A stretch of DNA of 64,000 nt from Antennarius striatus (taxonomy: Eukaryota; Chordata; Actinopteri; Lophiiformes; Antennariidae): contig NC_090777.1 of the NCBI RefSeq assembly GCF_040054535.1, positions 11,815,001 through 11,879,000 on the forward strand, in the 5' to 3' direction. The position numbers and the translations under genes are program-made. A model generated the notes under the pieces. The model had not been told where the DNA came from, did no database searches, and was given only the letters and a program-made list of their open reading frames with translations. The first letter of the stretch is position 1; every line of letters begins with the position of its first letter. Shown in pieces: positions 21,481 to 33,469 of this stretch.

Positions 21481-24400
21481 ACCAGAAACACTGCCTGAGA
21501 GACCGAAGGCCTTGAGCCTCGTGAGTTCTATTCATCCACAGTCATCCTCGATTTAACACTGATTAACTTGAAGTAAGATCAAGATTTTATCAACAGTTAT
21601 CAATGAAACCTGTTGTTGCACCTTTTCCAATTTTTTGGGGGTAATGTACTGGAATTAGACCCAGAATGAGTATATTTTTACAAACATCAAATAAGTTACT
21701 GAAGAATGATTTAAAGGTCCACTAGCAGACTTGCTGTTAGATACCTCATGTGGTTACATCAGAATGACGAATGTTGCCCATCATCAACTAAAGGAAAAAG
21801 CTTTTGGAAATGTACTGAAATGATTTCATTACATGTTCCCAGTTGAGAAGAACACACCCATTCAATAGTCTGTGCATCATATATTGAATACATTAGTGAC
21901 AGGGCCAATGTCATAGAGAGTGACTAACAAAAGCACTGAAATAAACCAAGGATGATTCACTTCTCTTCAGTGACTCCTTAATCAGCTCTAGTTTACTTTA
22001 TCTCCCTTCATCTTAGTTCATTTTTTTCCAGTCTCAGTTCTATACTCTGACGAAATTGAAAGAAACATATCAAATGTGAGGGTGGATCAAGCTCCCAGAA
22101 GGTCTTGTTATGGACAAACGGTTTGGATTGCATAGACACTTTGTCAGAATAATGTCCGAGCAAAGGAGTCTTCAAACCTACTTGCGCTGTATTTATCACC
22201 AAAGGACATCCTGTTTATTAAGTCTTCCTAGTAGTCATAAACAAGACTTAATACGTAGCAAAGCCACCTTCTTATTGCAAATGATATACAGTAGTGCGCC
22301 CATGTTTAGAATATCGTTATTGCTTATATGATTTTTACATCATAACAAGCACCAAATATACAACTAACCATTGGTGATGTACAAGAAAGAGGCCTGTACA
22401 ATTAATCTTTTTAGTAATGGTAACTTCAACAGCTTGCCTACACTTTTAATAAGGTAACAACAAAAACAAAACAAATAAATCATGGGGTCTGGCTTTAACA
22501 GAATCATGGAAAAGATGACATGGAATTAATTCCCGCTTTACTGTGCATTAAACATTTGGCTGATTGTGTAACAGTGTTCATTCCCTTTTGAATTTAATAA
22601 CAGTCTTTATTCTCCAAATGTCTAGTAATGTATTAGTACTGTAGACTATAAATTAGAAATTTAGAAATTTGAATTTGAATTCTACATGTAGTGTAGAAAT
22701 GTTGTAGAAGTTAGCTTGAGGTGGAACATTGTCATATTCCACAGGATTGCCTTGTAGATAAGGGGTGAATGTTGTTTGTCTTTCAATTTGTTTGCTCTGC
22801 AGTCATTACTTTTCCCATGCATATCCGCCTCCTACCTGATGCCAGGTGAGATAGGCTTTAGCTCATCCGTGACCCTGCACAGGCTTGCAGAGGGTGGACT
22901 TCCACACATGAGCTTTTCTGTAAAAACAGCTCAAGAGTTCAGGCAGCAAGTTATGATGGACGTGACTAAATGTGGTGCTCTGTGCTAATTGCTAGCATGT
23001 TCAAAATGACAATGCTACAAAACAAAGCACTGCAGAAAAACGTTCTCATCAAAGTGTTTGATGAGTAAGAGCTTTGACCTACAACTGGTATGTTTAAGGA
23101 ATTACAATGGAAATGTCAGTCTATCCAACATTTGCTTAGATGTTCTTAAACCAGTTTTGCAAAGCTTTGATATGTATATATTAATGTGTCACAACTATTT
23201 TGATATCCTTTTCAACTACAAAAGCGCTGGCAATTTTCCACGTGAAGCCAATAATCTTTTTTAACCTATCCAGCAGCCTCCTCCTCCTGGGCTAAAACTT
23301 CTTTGTTTACCTCGAGCTATGTCCCACAACCTGCCGGTGTGTCTGTGTGTTCAGTCATACAATGGATTACTCATTGAAAAACAGACAGGCAGACAGCCAC
23401 AGCTCACACCAGACAAGTTCAAACACAACACCCCTGTCTCCTCCATACCATATCACTCGCATACAATGTCAGGTTTCTTCCCCTTTAAGCCACCTTGACA
23501 CTCGACATGAAGGGAGTTGAGTGAAACCAAGGCAGACTGGACTGGATGACCTGTGGGGCACTTTGCAGGGTGTGTTGTGTGTGTGCTCTAAAAAGAAAGG
23601 GCAGGAAGTAGGAAACAGATAACAGACGGAGACTGAAGAGAAAGGCACAGACCTAGGTGGGAAGGCAGCGGATGTGAATGACAGATGCTTGACTTAACAG
23701 GTAGGTTGGGCCGGACAGTAACCTTGTCATCCATCTGTCATTAAAGGATGCTGGGGTGCTCATCTCACTTGGCCAGGTGCTACAGTGAAAGTTTCCACTG
23801 AGTTTCAAATGCTGCTATAATTCTTACCTGATTTGTTAGCTTCAACATGTGACCAGGTGTGGAAATTTTAGTGTTTTGTTGTAAATTAACTTCTATTTTT
23901 TTTTCTCCTTGCATGCAAGCCATTACAGGATTGGGGTCCTTTTAAGTCACTGATAGGTCCGTGGTGTCTGTGATGGGATGCCAGGTCCTCCTCCAACTCA
24001 ACCTGTCCTAACAGATTCTTCTGCAGATGCATTAGGCATTACAACACATTCTTGCTTATTTAAACCCTCAGACATACCACAAAAATGACTTAAGATACCT
24101 TCCCTGTGTGTATAAGCATCAGCTCATGTGTGCTTTTATACCATGTATATGTGATCATGCACCTCTGTCATCATACACGTAAGGGCTTGTGTTTGTGGTC
24201 GTGTGTTTGTATAGCATGCAGAAGTGTTACCAAGGGTAAGGCAGCTGGGACAGCCAGGAGGGAGTGTTCTGGGTGAGGAGCAACAAGACGGTGAGGAGTC
24301 ATGAAGGGAGGACAGAACGGAGAACCCAGCTGCTGTCCACTGTGGCCAAAATACTTTGGAGGACCAGCTGGATGGAGAATGGTAGAAAAAAAAGGAATTG

Positions 24401-27400
24401 ATGAGCATGAATGACTTAAAACATTTAAGAAACAAGAACAGAAATTCAGTAAACCATCATCATAATATAATTGGAAAAAATTAAGTGAGAATGAGAGGAA
24501 ACTATTTATTTTGATGTGAAAACAGAGACAAACACAAACACACTTCAGGCCATCACAGACTGACTGTCTGTGAGAGAAACTCCTGTTACATCCAGCAAAC
24601 TGCAGACTACCATTCTCCTTCCCACGTACGAAGAACTCTGACACCAATGAGTCACTGACCTTTTTCATGTGGTTTCTGAATAAGGAGGACTTGGCTGTTT
24701 CTTGCTTTACAACGAGCACCAGAGAGCAGCTTGTGCTTTTCTGGATGGATTTCATTCATTTCTTGATGTACAAGAAAGCTCATGGGGAGAGCTGAAGCTG
24801 TGAATGGAATTTCCTTTTTATTATGCTGACCTATAGTTAACAGAGCACTATTCAAACATTTTGGAAACAACCCATAAAGCCTTTCCAGAGCATTTAAGAC
24901 TCATTAGCAGTAAAGTTTCTCACAAGCTGTTCCCTTCCTATATTTCAGTCTGTACTGAGCTGTGAGAATCGTACATAATGTTTCACTCTCCTTGATCAAC
25001 CGCCGTACTTCTTACCTCAAGTGTCAGATGTGATCAAATACTTACAGTGATTGACCATCACACTCAGCCAAAAGAGACTAGTATATTAAATCACTATCTC
25101 TAAGTCCTGCCACCAGTCTTTCAACAATGAGACCATTGTCTACAGACCTCTCAGGAGGAGCAGAACCAGCCACAGACATCGTCCCAACTTGGCAGAACCA
25201 GAGGAAGCTTTTGACATTTTTACTGTGGAAACTTGCAGTGGGTGTAGGCCTCAGAGCCTCGCTGCCTGTCAATTATCACAAAACAGATGTTCAAACTAAC
25301 GACATGGATAAAGATGCACACCCACCTCTAGTCCAAGACAGTAAGCAGGCACGCTGCTTCTGTCAAAAATATAAATATACACTTTTGATTCATTCTGTGA
25401 AAATGTGGCCTTGCCCCATACTGTGTAGTGTTTAATGTAACTTGTCATATTTGTTTAAGAAAAGCTAAGATGAACCCTTTCCTTGGATGTAGTTAGGTCT
25501 GCAGTTCTTGGAACACCGGGATATATCAACATTTTCATCTGGAAGCAGCAAAAAACCAAACTCTTCTTGAGTATCAGATTGAAAATCCTCAACACTATGC
25601 TGCCGCCAGGATTTACAGTACAAAAATAAAAAAATTTAAATGTTGGAGGAGTTAGATATAGCTAAAAAGACACAACCTGCTGTAGATGTGCACAGGATAC
25701 TTAAGAAGAGTCAGGAAACCCCCACTGACGCAGTAACAGAGGATTCACCGTTGCTCAGGAAGGCAGGAAGCACTTGTTGCACTTCTGGTCTTATGAACAT
25801 CCTAGTATTGGGAAGTTCCCAGACTTCTCTGTATGTATTTTTAGTATTGTGGATTTTATTTGTGAGTCCTGTCAATGACCACAATGAGGAAAAAAATGTT
25901 GTTTTGTTCAGTAAGCATCTCCTGGATCAATCTCCTCTTTCCATTGTTCTCTTACCTGCATCATCCTTGTTCCCTTTCTTCATCTCCCTTTATCAGTATA
26001 CATCCATCTAGCCCCTATGATTTTATCTTTTATATCTTCATGATGCAGTTTTTCTCACAAAGAAAGAGGCAGACATTCTGCTTTTCTGAATAAAACCATA
26101 ATGTATCCTAACCAAACCTGGAATACCACAGACTGGCAGAAATAAAGAAACTCTGGCAAATATAGGTCTGTGGAATTCACTCAACTGCTGACAGTGGCAT
26201 TCCAATATGTAGCCAAATCCTTGGAAGCCCAGATTTTAATGGGTAATTACAACTAGGTTGTTATTATGGGCCAGAGCTACAGGAGAATGCACAAGAGGCA
26301 GGAGCTCAAGCATCTTAAAAGGCATTTCAGGTTTCAATCCAACCCCAGAAAATGGTCTGTTTTTCTCTGTTTACTTGCTATCACACCCTCCACGTTATGA
26401 TGTATAAAATGTTGTAAACTATTCCATTGCTCCGATGACATTTCACTGTTTTTTGCCTCTCCACCCTGCCTCCTACTCTATCTGCTGCAGCCTTGAATGT
26501 AGCTAAAAGGTCAAGAAAACATTTCTGTTGCACTTTTTCCCTGTCAGTGAACTTTTAACTGACATCCCACAATGACTACAATGGCATCTGAGAATAAACA
26601 GAAACGGATCACTGTTGTGGTTGATTAATGTGATGTACAAATTGAGACAGTGGGACAGTGTGCTGACATGACTGTGTTGGGTGGAAACAGCTGTCATGGT
26701 GGATTTCAGCTCTGTGTCATTCCAACTGGAGTTGTAGTTTGTAAACTGTCACAGGTCAGTCAGCTGCATTTTGTCTGCTTTTATAAAACTAATTCAATAC
26801 TTGACATCATAAAATGTGTACATAAATACAGGCATACAGTTATGCAAAGATTAGAATGAAGAAAGAGCAGCATGAGAAATAAACACACTGTATATGCGAT
26901 TGTTCTACTATTTACCAGTCTTGCACAGGCTAGTGCTAAGTTGTTCCAGGTGGAACACAATGTATCTAACAGATTTGCAGCTCATGAATTAGACTTTAAA
27001 AAGAAAAATCTTAGAAGAGAACTCCCACTTTAAGTGATGTACTGAACAGCTCAATGTCATTGACCAAAAGCTGCAGGGGCCATAAATGTGCATGTGTGAA
27101 CTAGTTCAGCCTTGGATTAGAGGTACACAAAGACACAGAGAGATTAAGGCTGTGTGTCTACCTGAAGTAGCTCAGAATGCAACTTGATCACGATGGGGGG
27201 TGGGGGTGGGGGGGTGTTAACTTCACAGATGTTTGGAGTTTAACTTTAGAAATGGAAATCAAATACAGATTTTAACTGGTATGACTGCCAAAGTTATTTT
27301 TGTGAATAAAAATAAAAATGAATTAAGGGTGACTCACTAGGTTGTTTCGGCTTGTTCTAAAATAATGCTGTTTTGAAATAGATCTCCATCTGAATGAAAT

Positions 27401-27473
27401 GAAACGAAATGAAATTAAAGGACATATAGAGCTATCACAGAGCTTTACATTCACTGGCTGTGCTGCAGTGATA
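21481..27473. other. gene-poor intergenic region
   Basis: No exon of a known family was recognised in about 6 kb. The longest open frame (194 codons, minus, 24171-24755) has no recognisable motif and no supporting splice structure. A short piece near 22845-22890 resembles the 3' half of the SINE found at 32322 and 38773. A G-rich run (G6-T-G5-T-G7) lies at about 27195-27215. Otherwise unremarkable AT-rich sequence. Confidence 0.5.
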
Positions 27474-29942
27474 CCATCCATCCATCCATCCATCCATCTT
27501 CCACCACTTATCCGGAGTTGGGTCGCAAGGGCAGCAGCTTCAACAGGGAGTCTCAAGCTTCCCTTTCCCCGGCCACATCCACCAGCTCTGACTGGGGGAT
27601 TCCAAGGTGTTCCCAGGCCAGTGTTGAGATATAATCCCTCCACCTGGTCCTGGGTCTGCCCCGAGGTCTCCTCCCAGCTGGACGTGCCAGGAACACCTCC
27701 CTAGGGAGGCGCCTCGGGGGCATCCGCACCAGTTGCCCAAACCATCTCAGCTGACTCCTTTCAACGCGAAGGAACAGCAACTTTTCTCTGAGCCGCTCGC
27801 GAATAGCAGTGTTTCTCATCCTATCTCTAAAGGAGACACCAGCTATCCGTCTGAGAAAGCCCATTTCCGCGGCTTGTATCCGCCATCTCGTTCTTTCGGT
27901 CATGAGCGATGGGTCATGACCACAGGTGAGGGTAGGAACGAAGATTGAATGGTAGTGGAGAGCTTTGCCTCTCGGCTTAGCTCCCTCTTTGTGGCAACAG
28001 TGTGGTAAAGCGACTGCAATACCACTCCTGCTCTTCCAATTCTCCATCCAATCTCAAGTTCCATTGTTCCCGCACTCGTGAACAAGACCCCAAGATACTT
28101 AAACTCCTTCACTTGTGGAAGGACCTCATTCCCCACTCGGAGAAGGCAATCCACCAGCTTCCTGCTGAGGACCATAGCCTCAGATTTGGAAGTGCTGATC
28201 CTCATCCCTGCCGCTTCACACTTGGCAACAAACCGGACCAGTGAGAGCTGCAGGCGACAGGCCGATGACACAAATAGGACCACATCATCTGCAAAAAGCA
28301 GCGATGCAGTCCTCAGCCCACCAAACTGTAAACCCTCCTCACCACAACTACGCCTCAATATCCTGTCCATGAAAATGACAAACAGAATTGGTGATAAAGC
28401 GCAACCCTGGCGAAGGCTAACAGCTACTCAGAACAAGTCCGACTTACTGCTGAGAACCCAAACACATCTCTCAATTTGGGCATACAGGGATTGGATGGCC
28501 CTAAGGAGAGGCCCCCTCACCCCATACTCCCGTAGTACCTCCCACAGTAAGTCCCTGGGGACCCGAATGTACACCTTCTCCAAGTCCACAAAACACATGT
28601 AGACTGGATGGGCATACTCCCAAGCCCTCTCTAGGATCCCTGTGAGAGTAAAGAGCTGGTCCGTTGTACCACGACCAGGATGGAACCCACATTGTTCCTC
28701 CTCAATCCGAGGTTCGACAATCGGCTGGACCCTCCTTTACACCATCTTGGAGTAAACTTTCCCAGGGAAGCTGAGGAGTGTGATGGCCCTGTAGTTGGGA
28801 CAACATGCCCCTGAAGGCCTCCTTCTTAAGTCGGACGGTTTCCCTGATCACTGGGGTCCACCATAGCATTCGAGGGGTTACTGTCCCTTGAGGCACCTAA
28901 GACTTTGAGACCACAGCTCTCAGCTGCAGCTTCAGCAATGGAAGCTTTGAACATCAACCATTCAGGTTCGATGTCCCCAGCCTCCACAGGGGTGCATGAA
29001 ACCTCCTTTGGAAGTGTGAATTGGAAGCCTCGCGGACAGAGTCCTCCAGATGTTTCCAGTTCACTCGCACTACTCGTTTGGGCTTACCAGGTCTATCCAA
29101 AGGTTTCCCCGGCCAATGGACCCAACTCACCACCAGGTGATGATCAGTTGACAGCTCTGCCCCTCTCTTCACCCGAGTGTCCAAAAGACACAGTCGAAGC
29201 TCAGATGATATGATCACAAGATCGATCATTGACCTCCAACCCAGGGTGCTCTGGTACCAGGTACACTTATGAGCATCCTTGTGTTTGAATATGGTGTTAG
29301 TTATGAACATTCTGTGACTAGCAAAGAAGTCCATCAACAAGCCAGTCCTCCCAATTAAGTCCTTCTAGGTGTCGCCATCATTGCTGACACGTGCATTGAA
29401 GTCTCCCTAAAGAACAATGGAATTTCCTACAGGGAACTCCTAAATGAGGTTCATAAATGAAGGACCTCATTTCGGGACCCCAAGAAGGCCGAATACTCCG
29501 AGTTGCTATTCAGTGCATTCACACAGACAACAGTCAAGAGTTTTCCCTCCCACAGCCTTAAGGCATAAGGAGGAACCCTCTCGTCCACAGGGGTAAACTC
29601 CAACACAACGGTGGGGGGCGCAGGACGGGTATGAGTATACCCACACCTGCCCTGCGCCTGATTCCTGACGCAACTAAAACAAGGTTCAACCCCTGTCCAG
29701 GAGTTTGGTTCCAGAACCGAGGCTTTGCGTGGAGGTAAGCCCCACCAGATCCAGCTGGTAACGCTCCATCTCCGACACAAGCTCTGGCTACTTCCCCGCC
29801 AGTGAGGTGACATTCCACGTACCCAAAGCCAGCTTCTGCCACCTAGGTCTGGTCCGTTGTTACCCCCTGTTGTCACTGCCACCTATATGGCAGCGCACCC
29901 GGCCCCATCAATCTGCCCTGCAGGTGGTGGGTCCACAGGGGT
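27474..29942 (-). mobile_element. RTE-clade LINE (Rex3-like), copy 2, spanning endonuclease to tail but internally deleted
   Basis: Reading the minus strand from 29942: an endonuclease start near 29850 (a W-V-R-G-M-S-P-H-W-type frame-shifted TWNVTSLAG block), an L-T-V-V-C-V-N-A block near 29540, then RSMIDLVIISSELRLCL and STDHHLVVSW (about 29230-29130), which carry the C-terminal Asp and His typical of APE endonucleases. The linker WWTPVIRETVRLKKEAF follows near 28860. After a junction near 28800 come RT blocks: EEQCGFHPGRGTTDQL, PVYMCFVDLEKV, the catalytic SLLFADDVVLF near 28310-28280, [32 protein letters not shown] and [20 protein letters not shown]. Six CATC units (GATG on this strand) at 27474-27499 form the 3' tail. 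RT fingers and early palm are deleted. Frameshifts make it inactive. Confidence 0.88.
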
Positions 29943-31565
29943 ACTGCAGTCATAGTGTTTAGTTAATAGGTGTGTTTATCAAGAAGGGTGTGTTCATTGT
30001 TCATGTCTCACTGGAAAAACAGGCATGTGGACATGATGTGTCACAGAGTGATCCAGACCTTTGAGTTCCTGCATCCTCTGTCATCTATTCACTTCCTCAT
30101 GCCCTCTTTGTCTCAGTCTTGGTTCTCTAAGACACTTCCATGCGCTCGCATACACACTATGAATGGAGCCCATGGTGAATTATAAAATAGGTTCTGTGTG
30201 ACACCATGTAGTCTGTGCCAAACATATCTATTCGCCGTACTGTATACATATACTGTAAGTATTGATCTACATGGATGAATGGCTAACATGAGGGACAATT
30301 CAGTGCTGTATAATTTAAAAAAAGAAGGCTAGTAAAAAATTGGGTTTGTCATGGTGACCCACAGGTCCCCTGATCTTTTGAATAGCTAAAATTCTTGGAT
30401 GTCTTCTCCATGACAGAAAATAAGCAAGCTATGTCTTCATGTCCAAAGACTAGATCCTCGTCTGATGTGACTCGTGGCTATTTCAGCAAATATATGATTT
30501 AACAAGTGTCTTTATTTGTGCTCTTACTCATCTATAGATGCCACAAAGCCTGCATTAACTCACATCATGTAACATTTGTTAGTACAAATGTTAAATGAGG
30601 TTTCGGTGGCTTCTCTGTATAAATCCTTGCTAACAAGACAACATGAAGTCTTAAAACTAATTGTGGCTCAGGTCCAAGATGTTGACGCCTGAATGGTGAA
30701 CATGGCTCTATTTACTATTCTGAGTAACTGGGGAGACGGCAAAGAGCAGGGAGGAGTGAGGAGTGAGGTGCACAAGTAACTTTAGGAGATTCGAGACATG
30801 GGAGGAAGTTACGCAACATTCCCCTTCAAAAGAAAAGCACAATTTTTAAATGCTGTACATCAAAAAATATTTCCTCTTTCAGTTGCATTGGAGCTGTAGA
30901 GCTCTGGCTATAATAATATATGTAATGCAGTATTGATACTGTACTAATTAGTTTAAAATAATTAGTAAACAATTTATATACCTCTTGAAACTGACTGAGA
31001 ATGTAAAATTATAATAATAGTATAATACTCAGGATAGTTTAATATATTTAATAAAATACAGTACAATAAGCGTAGTCTGTAGTTTGTGATAAAAAAATCT
31101 ATTTGTAGTCTCTGGTGTAACTATTTTTTGCTTACATTGCATGCTGAATATTTTATTCTTTTATCCAGTGCTGATTGGACGGTTCCAATCAGACATGGTC
31201 TGTATACAGACCATAGACATGTGGTCTGTATCAGTATACAGACCACATGTGAGTTAGCAGCAGAAACTGATTTGACGACTTAAACGTCTTATTTTGAAAT
31301 TTTCCACCGGAGTGGTTTTGTTATATCATCTTTCTCTTGACTCTTATATCCTGGCGACGCGCAACAGAGATGCGTCTGCTTTGGCAAGGAGCGTACAGAA
31401 ATCTTGAGTTCATCCTAAACTTCCAGCGGCTCCAGTCATCACCTGGTCACTGACTGTCTTATCATGGTCACCGAAGAAGAAAGAGAAGAATCCTATTAAA
31501 CCATTTTAATGATGCGTCTGATTGTGATTCACTGACTGGGAGTGCGCTCCTCCGGGCGGTGGGGA
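29943..31565. other. intergenic sequence upstream of vwa1
   Basis: No coding exon recognised. The AT-rich middle (30840-31080) gives way to a more GC-balanced promoter-proximal stretch from about 31320. The segment 31195-31250 contains two adjacent inverted repeats, listed separately. Confidence 0.55.
31195..31250. repeat. two adjacent palindromes
   Basis: 31195-31214 is a perfect 20-bp palindrome, ATGGTCTGTATACAGACCAT. Immediately after, ACATGTGGTCTGTA (31217-31230) and its exact reverse complement (31237-31250) form a 14-bp stem with a 6-base loop. Both share the TGGTCTGTA core, so four copies of one half-site lie within 56 bp, about 385 bp upstream of the vwa1 start codon. Confidence 0.85.
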
Positions 31566-31572
31566 TATAAAG
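31566..31572 (+). promoter_or_regulatory. candidate TATA box of vwa1
   Basis: TATAAAG occurs 63 bp upstream of the vwa1 ATG, in otherwise GC-balanced sequence. Initiation about 30 bp downstream would give a short leader of roughly 35-40 nt. Inferred from position only. Confidence 0.5.
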
Positions 31573-31634
31573 TTGGATCCAGAACCCATAACGTTTATAA
31601 ATTACTCCAAAGGAACTAACGCACAACCCCAGTG

Positions 31635-33387
31635 ATGGAGCGCCGCATGTTTTTGTCGTGGATGCTGTTTTGCCTTATTCTGCGGCCGTCGGCCACACAG
31701 AACACCGCACCTGAAGGAGGTAAGCTCCCCCGGGATGGATATGACACCCCCGATCAGGTGGGATCTAAGCTGTTTATGTTGGTAACACACAAACGTGATC
31801 TGGACTGACTGCGGGAGTAAAACTGAGGAAGTAGGTGTAGAATGACGATAAATAACACTGAGCAAATATTCACCTCCTCGGTCTTTACAGTTGAAATACA
31901 TGTAATGACAAGCATTGATTAGAAACGGATGCTGTGGAGGGACCGTCTGGGTTCGGGGTGGATCAGGGTGGGGTTGATGTTACACCAGTGTTCTCATTGA
32001 AATGATCTGACTCCATGTGAGTTAATGAAACCGGCAGCCTGGGGCACTGGGGACACGCATGCAGGGACCACCCAAACGTGGCAAAACGTGCTTCCTAAAT
32101 TACAGTCCACACACAAAAAACAGCGAGTTCTGAGATTAGTTTGTGTTCATGAAGTCTTTGAAGACTTTAACAAGTAAAGAGCAAAGCAGGCAACTGAGGG
32201 GGGGGGGGGGGGAGTAATGATTAAAGTCATAATCTAGTTCAAACAGAGGAGTAAACACAGAAAAGGAATAACTGTCTGCAGATTAGACTTTAAACAGAAA
32301 TATTTAAATCAAATGATCCTGTGTCTGCGGTGCACTGGCGTCGTGCCCGGAGTTTACCCCGCCTCACGCCCTAAGCCAGCTGGGAAAGGCTCCAGCTCTG
32401 GATAAAGCGGTGATCAGAAGATTGATGGATGGATAATCCTGAGTTGACTGGCTATAAGACACTCCTCAACGATTTTATCTACATCTCTGACTGTCACCAG
32501 CCACCATCAGTGACTTTAGATTACCACCTTAATTTTACAATATAAGACAACGAATGTCTTCGGCTGTCATTCCAGAATTGCTCTCTAGGCCTCCGGCAAA
32601 GATCATGACTCTGATGTGTCTGAGAGGCTAAACTTGGTAAAGGCGACACAGAGACTGTCAGTGAGAGTGGACCTTTATGACTGTGTTAAAACAGTAGTGA
32701 GTGAGAATGCTATTTCCATTAATAGGAACCTGGTCCAATATAGCATGCAGTAATTGGTCTTTACATAAATGTGTTTGCTGATATTATAGTCATCATTAAA
32801 ATCCCCTCAAAACAGAAGCATACATACAGAAGGAACATGCTGCTAAATTTATAATTCATTTTGAATAAACAGAAATGATACTAGAAACATGAAATGCTTG
32901 AAATTCATTTTGCTCTTATCTTCTTCAGCCCACCATAATCTTAGGTTTGTCTTTAGCAGTCCTCACACTTGTGCTACACTTGTGCACGACTAGTTCATAT
33001 ACCAAGAGATCGGTTTTCATGTGTCAGTGAGACTCATAATACAGCCATGTGTGCCCCGGTGGCTCTTAGGGGCCACTGGAGGTTTCTTACCTCATTTTTC
33101 CACTGTAACATCACTCAGGTGATATGGTTGCACTGATAAATGTGATTTATTATGTGTAAGATAACAGCAGGTTGTATTTAAGCAAGTCTTCCTTCTAGAT
33201 AAACAGACGGGTCCAGATGTCAACATATGGTTTTTAGATAAATGCATACCTGCACAAAGGTAGAGGCAGAGAGGAGGGGATACAGAATGGCCTCCTTGCT
33301 CCAAAGTCCAAACAATAAGGCAGATGTTAGGAATTCTTGAGGTGGATTGAGAAAAAGGCAGTGAGCACAGATGTGTGTGTGTGTGTA

Positions 33388-33469
<82 letters not shown>

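Noticed and set aside
24171-24755. 194-codon minus-strand open frame in the intergenic region
   Set aside because: No motif, low-complexity Ser/Cys/His composition, no promoter or splice context. It could be chance.
25640-26011. 123-codon plus-strand open frame with a plausible charged N-terminus
   Set aside because: No family recognised and no neighbouring exon; the hydrophobic C-terminal half looks like AT-rich noise.
27399-27704. Plus-strand open frame beginning with repeated Ile-His-Pro-Ser
   Set aside because: Created by the CATC tail repeats and antisense of RTE copy 2.
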